Origin: Bacteroidota bacterium
GTDB lineage: Bacteria > Bacteroidota > Bacteroidia > Flavobacteriales > Weeksellaceae
DNA: 10,308 bases
Direction of reading: 5' to 3'
Assembly (NCBI GenBank): GCA_023420435.1
Contig: JAEZWE010000129.1
Location: forward strand, 1 to 10,308
The position numbers and the translations under genes are program-made. The first letter of the stretch is position 1; each line of letters opens with the position of its first letter. Below are positions 5,432 to 10,308 of this stretch, one piece after another. Below the pieces are notes generated by a model that did not search any database, had not been told where the DNA came from, and was given only the letters and a program-made list of their open reading frames with translations.

Positions 5432-7939
5432 ATGAAAAAATTATTTGTTGCCGCACTGTTTTTAGGGGCTTTTTTATCATCAGATTTTCTTATTGCCCAA
5501 ACCGAAACTTCAGGAAGAACAGGAGTTTACAGAGCTACACCTGCCAAATTAACCGAGCTGAAACATACCAAACTGAAAGTGAATTTCGATTATCAAAAAG
5601 AACAAATGAATGGCGAAGCTTGGATTACGGCAAGTCCGCATTTTTATTCTTCCGATGAACTGGTTTTGGATGCAAAAGCGATGTTAATTAACGAAGTAGC
5701 TTTGGATAAAAACGGAAGCAAAACGCCTTTAAAATACGATTACAAAAACGATATTTTAAAAATAAACCTCGATAAAAAATACAACCGCAATGAAAATTAT
5801 ACAGTTTACATCAAATACGTTTCCAGACCAAACGAAGTAAAACAGGAAGGAAGTGCTGCAATAACCGATGCAAAAGGTTTATATTTTATCAATGCACAAG
5901 GAAAAGAGAGCGGAAAACCAACCCAAATTTGGACACAGGGCGAAACCGAATCTTCTTCAGCTTGGTTTCCAACAATTGATAAACCCAACCAAAAAACCAC
6001 TCAGGAAATTTATATGACGGTTCCTGATCAATACGTAACGCTTTCCAACGGAATTCTGAAAGATTCAAAAAAAGAAGCCAATAATTTGCGTACCGATCAT
6101 TGGGTAATGGATAAAAAACATGCACCTTATTTGTTTTTTATGGGTGTTGGAGATTACGCCGTCGTAAAAGAGAAATGGAAAAATATTTCGGTTGATTATT
6201 ATGTAGAAAAGGAATACGAACCCTACGCAAAACAAATTTTTGGTAATACACCGGAAATGATGGATTTCTTTTCCAAAAAACTGAACTACGATTATCCGTG
6301 GTCCAAATATGCACAAATTGTTGGAAGAGATTACGTTTCCGGAGCGATGGAGAATACCACAGCAACCCTTCATGGTGAATCTGCACAGCAAAAACCAGGT
6401 GATTTAATTGATGAAAACAAATGGGAAGATGTTATTGCACACGAACTTTTCCACCATTGGTTTGGAGATTTGGTTACCGCTGAAAGCTGGAGTAATTTAA
6501 CCGTCAATGAATCTTTTGCTGATTATTCTGAATATTTGTGGAACGAATACAAATATGGAAAAGATCAGGCAGATTATCATTTGTTGAACTCGCTAAAATC
6601 TTACGAAATGGATCCTCGAAATATTTCTAAAGATTTGGTTCGTTTCGATTATCATTCCAGAGAAGATATGTTTGATGGCGTTTCTTACAACAAAGGTGGC
6701 GCAATTTTGCACATGCTGAGAAATTATTTGGGAGACGAAGCTTTTTTTGCAGGAATTTCAGATTATTTGAAAACCAATGAATATCAAGCTGCAGAAGCGC
6801 ATCAATTGAGATTATCATTAGAAAAAGTTTCCGGTAAAGACCTCAATTGGTTTTTCAATCAGTGGTATTTTGGTTCAGGACATCCAATGATTAACGTTTC
6901 TACAACTTATGATCCGGTTAAAAAGCAAACCACAGTTTCTATTGCGCAAACGCAAACCGAATTTTTTGAATTTGCTTTAACCGTAGATGTTTACGAAGCC
7001 GGAAAACCAAAAAGACATACTTTTTGGGTGGAAGCAAAATCTAAAAATGATTTTGCAGTAAATACCAATTCCAAAGCAGATTTTGTAAACGTAAATCCGG
7101 ATGGTGTTTTGTTGGCGCAAATTAATAACAACCTGACAATGGAGAATTATTTTTCCATTTATCAAAATTCTAAAGAATTTAGAAGCAGATACAGAGCCGT
7201 TGAAAATGCCACAGAAAGTACAGAAAAGAGTGAAACAGCGATTAAAATTTTGCAAGCCGGACTAAAAGATCCTTTTTTCAGAATCAGGATGAAAGCCGTT
7301 TCAGGTTTGGATTTGTCCAATTCCAACCCAAAATCTTTAATTTCTGAGGTGGAAAAATTAGCGTCTTCTGATCCTAAAACTTTGGTTCAGGCTGCGGCAA
7401 TTCAGGCTTTAGCGAAAACGAAAGACAAAAAATATTTACCGCTTTTCGAAAAAGGAATTTCGGCAGTTTCCAATTCTGTAAAAGGGGCTTCATTGGCAGG
7501 AATTTCTGCAACGGATCCTTCAAAAGTAGCTTCTTTAGCGGACAAAATAGATATGGAAAATGCTTCTGAAGAATTGATTTCAACTTTACTTCCGATCATT
7601 GTTCAGAATAAAATCGAGAAACAAATGCCTGCCATTGCTTCTACGGTAGCATTTTACCCGTTTTTGAAATTTCAGGATCCTAAATTGGGAGCTACCGCAG
7701 AAGAAGGTTTCAACTGGTTAATGAACTCAGATAATTTAAAAGCTACAGAAAACTTGACCAAAATTTTGCACCAGGCAAAAGGACAAATCGGACAAAATCC
7801 GCAAGCAAAAATGATGATTTTAAATATGCTGAAAGAAGGCGTGAACAAAAAAATGCAGGTCTTAAAAGCAAATCCGCAAAGTCCAACCATTAATCAACAA
7901 GTAGATTTAATAAATAAAGCCATTGAAGCTTATAAATAA
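5432..7939 (+). CDS. Exported M1-family zinc metallopeptidase (aminopeptidase N type)
   Basis: An 835-residue gluzincin that removes N-terminal residues from peptides. Residues 1-23 are a signal peptide ending LIAQ, giving a periplasmic or secreted enzyme. Residues about 40-250 form the N-terminal beta domain. The catalytic domain has GAMEN at 304-308 (binds the substrate amino terminus) and HELFHH at 337-342 (zinc ligands His337 and His341, catalytic Glu338). The third ligand Glu360 is in VNESFADY, giving the standard HExxH-x18-E spacing. Tyr419 in SYNKGG is the likely transition-state tyrosine. Residues about 490-570 are a beta domain, and from about 600 onward helical repeats of HEAT type, typical of long M1 enzymes. 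All catalytic residues are intact. It is the last gene of the unit begun by the serine hydrolase, and a strong terminator follows. A role in peptide nutrition is inferred. Confidence 0.96.
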   Translation: MKKLFVAALFLGAFLSSDFLIAQTETSGRTGVYRATPAKLTELKHTKLKVNFDYQKEQMNGEAWITASPHFYSSDELVLDAKAMLINEVALDKNGSKTPLKYDYKNDILKINLDKKYNRNENYTVYIKYVSRPNEVKQEGSAAITDAKGLYFINAQGKESGKPTQIWTQGETESSSAWFPTIDKPNQKTTQEIYMTVPDQYVTLSNGILKDSKKEANNLRTDHWVMDKKHAPYLFFMGVGDYAVVKEKWKNISVDYYVEKEYEPYAKQIFGNTPEMMDFFSKKLNYDYPWSKYAQIVGRDYVSGAMENTTATLHGESAQQKPGDLIDENKWEDVIAHELFHHWFGDLVTAESWSNLTVNESFADYSEYLWNEYKYGKDQADYHLLNSLKSYEMDPRNISKDLVRFDYHSREDMFDGVSYNKGGAILHMLRNYLGDEAFFAGISDYLKTNEYQAAEAHQLRLSLEKVSGKDLNWFFNQWYFGSGHPMINVSTTYDPVKKQTTVSIAQTQTEFFEFALTVDVYEAGKPKRHTFWVEAKSKNDFAVNTNSKADFVNVNPDGVLLAQINNNLTMENYFSIYQNSKEFRSRYRAVENATESTEKSETAIKILQAGLKDPFFRIRMKAVSGLDLSNSNPKSLISEVEKLASSDPKTLVQAAAIQALAKTKDKKYLPLFEKGISAVSNSVKGASLAGISATDPSKVASLADKIDMENASEELISTLLPIIVQNKIEKQMPAIASTVAFYPFLKFQDPKLGATAEEGFNWLMNSDNLKATENLTKILHQAKGQIGQNPQAKMMILNMLKEGVNKKMQVLKANPQSPTINQQVDLINKAIEAYK

Positions 7940-7957
7940 ATTTGTATTTTCAAGATG

Positions 7958-7987
7958 AAAAAGCCGGAGATTTTTCTTCGGCTTTTT
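7958..7987 (+). terminator. Intrinsic terminator of the hydrolase/M1 peptidase unit
   Basis: A 13-bp stem, AAAAAGCCGGAGA (7958-7970) with TCTTCGGCTTTTT (7975-7987), with one G-U pair and a TTTT loop. The right arm supplies the T-run. It begins 18 bases after the peptidase stop. Confidence 0.93.
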
Positions 7988-7995
7988 GTAGGATG

Positions 7996-8016
7996 AAATT
8001 CTATTCAGTAGAATTT
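7996..8016. repeat. Perfect inverted repeat, 8-bp arms
   Basis: AAATTCTA (7996-8003) and TAGAATTT (8009-8016) are exact reverse complements around TTCAG. It lies 8 bases after the preceding terminator and is followed by a T-rich stretch, so it may be a weak second terminator or a protein-binding site between the M1 peptidase and cbpA. AT-rich arms make chance formation possible. Confidence 0.5.
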
Positions 8017-8096
8017 ATTTTTGCTTTTTTGAGCAATAATGTACACGAATGATGACCTTTGATCAAGAATTTACAAAAATTTCATAAATGAGTTTT

Positions 8097-8111
8097 TAAG
8101 AACAATTCTTA
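8097..8111. promoter_or_regulatory. Short palindrome upstream of cbpA (possible operator)
   Basis: TAAGAA (8097-8102) and TTCTTA (8106-8111) are perfect reverse complements separated by CAA, 87 bases before the cbpA start. The 210 bases from 7988 to 8197 otherwise hold AT-rich sequence with no ORF. There is no CIRCE heat-shock operator. Near-matches to the -7 element (TACGTTTT at 8110, TAAATTTA at 8169) lack a TTG at the right distance. Confidence 0.3.
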
Positions 8112-8197
8112 CGTTTTTTATTCATAAAAATAATGGTTTTTAATTTTTTTAAATTGCTTTTTTCTTTTTAAATTTACGATTAAACCACATTTCACTT

Positions 8198-9130
8198 ATG
8201 GCCTATATTGATTATTATAAAATTTTAGGTATTGAAAAAAATGCTTCGCAAGAAGACATTAAAAAAGCCTACCGAAAACTGGCAAGAAAATATCATCCCG
8301 ACCTGAATCCTGGAGATAAAGAAGCCGAAAAAAAATTTAAAGAACTGAACGAAGCCAATGAAGTGCTTTCCCATGAAGAAAACCGGAAAAAATATGACAA
8401 ATACGGTGAACATTGGAAACACGGCGAAGAATATGAAACAGCGCAACAACAGCAACAATATCAAAGACAACAAAGAAATTCAGGCAGTGGATTTGAAGGA
8501 TTTGAAGGTTTTTCCGGTGCCGATTTTGGAGGTGGTGAAGATTATTCGGATTTTTTCCAATCGATGTTTGGCGGATCTGGAGGTGGTTTCAACAGAAATT
8601 CGCGGGGTAGTGCTTCAGGAAAATTTAAAGGTCAGGATGTTCATGCTGAATTGAATCTCGATTTAAAAGATGCTGCGAAAACACATCAGCAAACTTTTGA
8701 AATCAACGGAAAAAAAGTACGCATTACCATTCCTGCAGGCGTTTACGATGGACAACAAATTAAACTGAAAGGTCACGGAAATCCGGGTTTTAACGGTGGT
8801 CCTAATGGTGATTTGTTTATTACTTTCAATATTTCAAAAAATTTGGATTTTGAAAGAATAGGAGATGATCTGAAATCGAAAATCACGATTGATTTGTACA
8901 CCGCCATGTTGGGTGGAAATGTAGAAGTAAAAACACTGGACGGAACGGTTAATTTAAAAGTAAAACCCGAAACGCAAAACGGTACCACCGTAAGACTGAA
9001 AGGAAAGGGTTTCCCGAAATATAAAAAAGACGGAGAATTTGGTGATTTATTCGTGACTTACGAAGTGGAGCTTCCAAAAAATCTTACCGAAAAGCAAAAA
9101 GAATTATTTGAAAAATTAAAAAATTCGTAA
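8198..9130 (+). CDS. cbpA: DnaJ-type co-chaperone CbpA
   Basis: A J-domain protein of 310 residues that stimulates DnaK (Hsp70) ATP hydrolysis and delivers unfolded clients; in E. coli CbpA is 306 residues and also binds curved DNA. The J domain spans about 4-70, with the essential His33-Pro34-Asp35 in KYHPDLNPG. A Gln-rich linker (83-92) leads into a Gly/Phe-rich region (about 95-132). The two substrate-binding C-terminal beta domains follow (about 145-212 and 213-300), with RITIPAGVYDGQQIKLKGHG (175-194) typical of the family. There is no Cys-rich zinc-finger region, so this is CbpA-type rather than DnaJ proper. The following gene, two bases away, encodes a CbpM-like modulator, which supports the assignment. 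DNA binding is not evident from sequence alone. Confidence 0.95.
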   Translation: MAYIDYYKILGIEKNASQEDIKKAYRKLARKYHPDLNPGDKEAEKKFKELNEANEVLSHEENRKKYDKYGEHWKHGEEYETAQQQQQYQRQQRNSGSGFEGFEGFSGADFGGGEDYSDFFQSMFGGSGGGFNRNSRGSASGKFKGQDVHAELNLDLKDAAKTHQQTFEINGKKVRITIPAGVYDGQQIKLKGHGNPGFNGGPNGDLFITFNISKNLDFERIGDDLKSKITIDLYTAMLGGNVEVKTLDGTVNLKVKPETQNGTTVRLKGKGFPKYKKDGEFGDLFVTYEVELPKNLTEKQKELFEKLKNS

Positions 9131-9132
9131 AA

Positions 9133-9438
9133 ATGACTGAAAGAATTTCAAGAGAAGAACTCATCAAAATATACCAAGTTGAAATTACCTTTTTCGACGA
9201 GTTAGAAACATACGGATTATTGCAAACGGAAACCGAAAATGATGTGAAATACATTTCGCACAGCGAACTTTCCCTTTTTGAAAAATTGGCAAACTGGCAT
9301 TATGATTTGGAAGTGAATATGCCCGGTTTGGAAGTGATCCGCCATTTGCTTTCCCAAATTGAACAATTGCAAAACGAAAACCGAAAATTAACCGGTGGCT
9401 TTCAAGGAATACCGAAAGAATGGCAAGAAATCGATTAA
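9133..9438 (+). CDS. cbpM: Chaperone modulator CbpM (MerR-like)
   Basis: A 101-residue protein, the same length as E. coli CbpM, which binds the CbpA J domain and inhibits its co-chaperone and DNA-binding activities. Residues 4-45 read as a MerR-like winged helix with an acidic rather than basic surface (VEITFFDELETYGLL). Residues 55-86, WHYDLEVNMPGLEVIRHLL then QIEQLQNENRKL, closely follow the CbpM pattern of a Leu/Pro-Gly segment and a terminal helix ending in QENRLL. It starts 2 bases after the cbpA stop, so the pair is translationally coupled and should be made in proportion. The residues after 86 (GGFQGIPKEW) differ from the E. coli tail. A bidirectional terminator follows. Confidence 0.92.
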   Translation: MTERISREELIKIYQVEITFFDELETYGLLQTETENDVKYISHSELSLFEKLANWHYDLEVNMPGLEVIRHLLSQIEQLQNENRKLTGGFQGIPKEWQEID

Positions 9439-9442
9439 AAAG

Positions 9443-9479
9443 AAAAGGAATTTCAAAAATTTTGAAATTCCTTTTTTTT
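9443..9479. terminator. Bidirectional terminator between cbpM and the convergent PLP-enzyme gene
   Basis: A perfect 15-bp stem (9443-9457 with 9461-9475) centred on 9459, core GGAATTTC/GAAATTCC. On the + strand eight T follow (9472-9479). On the - strand the exit is also T-rich. The two genes converge on it, so it can serve both. Confidence 0.9.
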
Positions 9480-9507
9480 ATCTTGGTTCTTGATTCTCGA
9501 TTCTAAA
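9480..9507. repeat. Degenerate 7-bp tandem repeat
   Basis: TTCTTGA (9487-9493), TTCTCGA (9494-9500) and TTCTAAA (9501-9507), preceded by ATCTTGG (9480-9486), make about four 7-base units between the terminator and the end of the convergent gene. It is short, and probably drift or slippage sequence without function. Confidence 0.35.
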
Positions 9508-9515
9508 AATCTAAA

Positions 9516-10308
9516 TTACAGCCAACCTTGTTCTTTCATCCATTCGTCATTGTAAACTTTCGCCACATATCTGGAACCGTGGTCGTGAAGCAACACAACA
9601 ATGATATCATCTTTTGTAAACTTATCTTGCATTTGTTTGATTGCAGATATCGCACTTCCTGCAGAATATCCGCAGAAAATTCCTTCTTCTTTGGCTAATT
9701 TTCTTGCATAAATTGCTCCGTCTTTATCGGTTACTTTTTCAAAATGATCGATAACATTCATATCATAATTTTCGGGTAAAATATCTTCACCAATGCCTTC
9801 TGTGATATAAACGTAAGCGTTTTCAGGAATTAATTCTCCAGTTTCGTGAACTTCTTTTAAAATTGAACCATACGTATCAACACCAATTACTTTGATATTT
9901 TCATTTTTTTCTTTGAAAAATCTTCCACATCCTGTAATAGTTCCTCCAGTTCCGGCTCCAACAACAAAATGCGTTAATTTTCCTTCCGTTTGTTCCCAAA
10001 TTTCAGGAGCCGTTTGTTCGTAATGCGCTTGTCTGTTGGATAAATTATCGTACTGATTAACGTACCAGGAATTTGGCGTTTCTTCTGTTAATCTTTTTGC
10101 CGTTTGATAATACGATCTTGGATCAGTTGGTTTTACGTCTGTTGGACAAACGATTACTTCTGCACCAACCGCACGAAGAATATCACATTTTTCTTTTGAT
10201 TGTTTAGAATTGGTTACGAAAATACACTTGTAACCTTTTACAATAGCAGCTAAAGCCAAGCCCATTCCTGTATTTCCAGAAGTTCCTTCAATGATGGTTC
10301 CTCCAGGT
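9516..10308 (-). CDS. Cystathionine beta-synthase-like PLP enzyme, C-terminal part (partial)
   Basis: The frame runs off the right edge; the Met codon at 10265 is internal, since upstream codons encode PGGTIIEGTSGNTG. About 70 N-terminal residues, including the PLP Schiff-base Lys, should lie beyond 10308. Visible motifs, numbered from the internal Met, are: TSGNTG just before it (10266-10283, holds the PLP carboxylate side), GAGTGGT at 103-109 (PLP phosphate loop), and GYSAGS at 199-204 (Ser near the pyridine nitrogen). The fold-type II family also includes cysteine synthase CysK. However, QYDNLSNRQAHYEQTAPEI (71-89), EGIGED (156-161) and the end (NDEWMKEQGWL) follow eukaryotic-type cystathionine beta-synthase more closely. 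The protein stops where the catalytic core of human CBS stops, so there is no Bateman (CBS-pair) regulatory module. The reaction is either cystathionine from serine and homocysteine, or cysteine synthesis. Confidence 0.9.
   Translation of the reverse strand, partial: PGGTIIEGTSGNTGMGLALAAIVKGYKCIFVTNSKQSKEKCDILRAVGAEVIVCPTDVKPTDPRSYYQTAKRLTEETPNSWYVNQYDNLSNRQAHYEQTAPEIWEQTEGKLTHFVVGAGTGGTITGCGRFFKEKNENIKVIGVDTYGSILKEVHETGELIPENAYVYITEGIGEDILPENYDMNVIDHFEKVTDKDGAIYARKLAKEEGIFCGYSAGSAISAIKQMQDKFTKDDIIVVLLHDHGSRYVAKVYNDEWMKEQGWL

Noticed and set aside
5806..7890. Numerous - strand open frames opposite the M1 peptidase gene
   Set aside because: They lack family-like sequence, overlap one another and lie opposite a complete, motif-verified gene. 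They are antisense shadows of AT-rich codons.
8358..8654. A 98-residue + strand frame inside cbpA
   Set aside because: Low-complexity translation of the Gln/Gly-rich part of cbpA in another frame, with no independent signals.
9480..9507. CRISPR-like or structured repeat array
   Set aside because: Only about four imperfect 7-base units without spacers; simple-sequence drift is sufficient.
9516..10308. Naming the PLP enzyme cysK
   Set aside because: The SNxxAHY, EGIGxD and C-terminal segments fit cystathionine beta-synthase better, and the N-terminus is missing, so no symbol is given.

Overview
The window looks like ordinary chromosomal sequence from a Bacteroidota member, most likely a flavobacterium of the Chryseobacterium/Weeksellaceae type. 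The basis is: AT-rich DNA (about one third G+C by eye); A-rich start regions without clear Shine-Dalgarno sequences; two sites matching the Bacteroidota -7 element TAnnTTTG just before starts; signal peptides ending in the typical FSQ or IAQ; and the character of the proteins. Genus-level placement is inference. I see no mobile element, CRISPR array, rRNA or tRNA, and gene density is high.

Layout on the + strand: (1) the 3' end of an unrecognised gene with an extremely acidic tail (to 308), closed by a terminator; (2) a GH13 alpha-amylase-family lipoprotein (389-1741) with its own -7 element and terminator; (3) a two-gene unit of a GreA/GreB-like small protein (1816-2256) and an exported 23-24-residue repeat protein (2269-2916); (4) thymidylate synthase thyA (2992-3786), with a promoter interleaved with the preceding terminator; (5) a three-gene unit of an exported serine hydrolase (3871-5184), a 75-residue unknown protein (5186-5413) and a large exported M1 metallopeptidase (5432-7939); (6) a 258-base intergenic stretch with a strong terminator and two dyads; (7) the cbpA-cbpM co-chaperone/modulator pair (8198-9438). 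On the - strand, converging on cbpM across a shared bidirectional terminator, is the 3' part of a cystathionine beta-synthase-like PLP enzyme (9516 to beyond 10308).

The genes form several independent housekeeping or nutritional units rather than one pathway: glucan hydrolysis, dTMP synthesis, envelope peptide and ester/amide hydrolysis, DnaK co-chaperone activity with its modulator, and sulfur amino-acid metabolism. Nearly every unit ends in a clear intrinsic terminator, so the boundaries are well supported.

I found no convincing new multi-gene system. The least explained items are the repeat protein at 2269-2916, the small protein at 5186-5413, the acidic-tailed fragment at the left edge, and the Gre-like protein, whose family is easy to misname.
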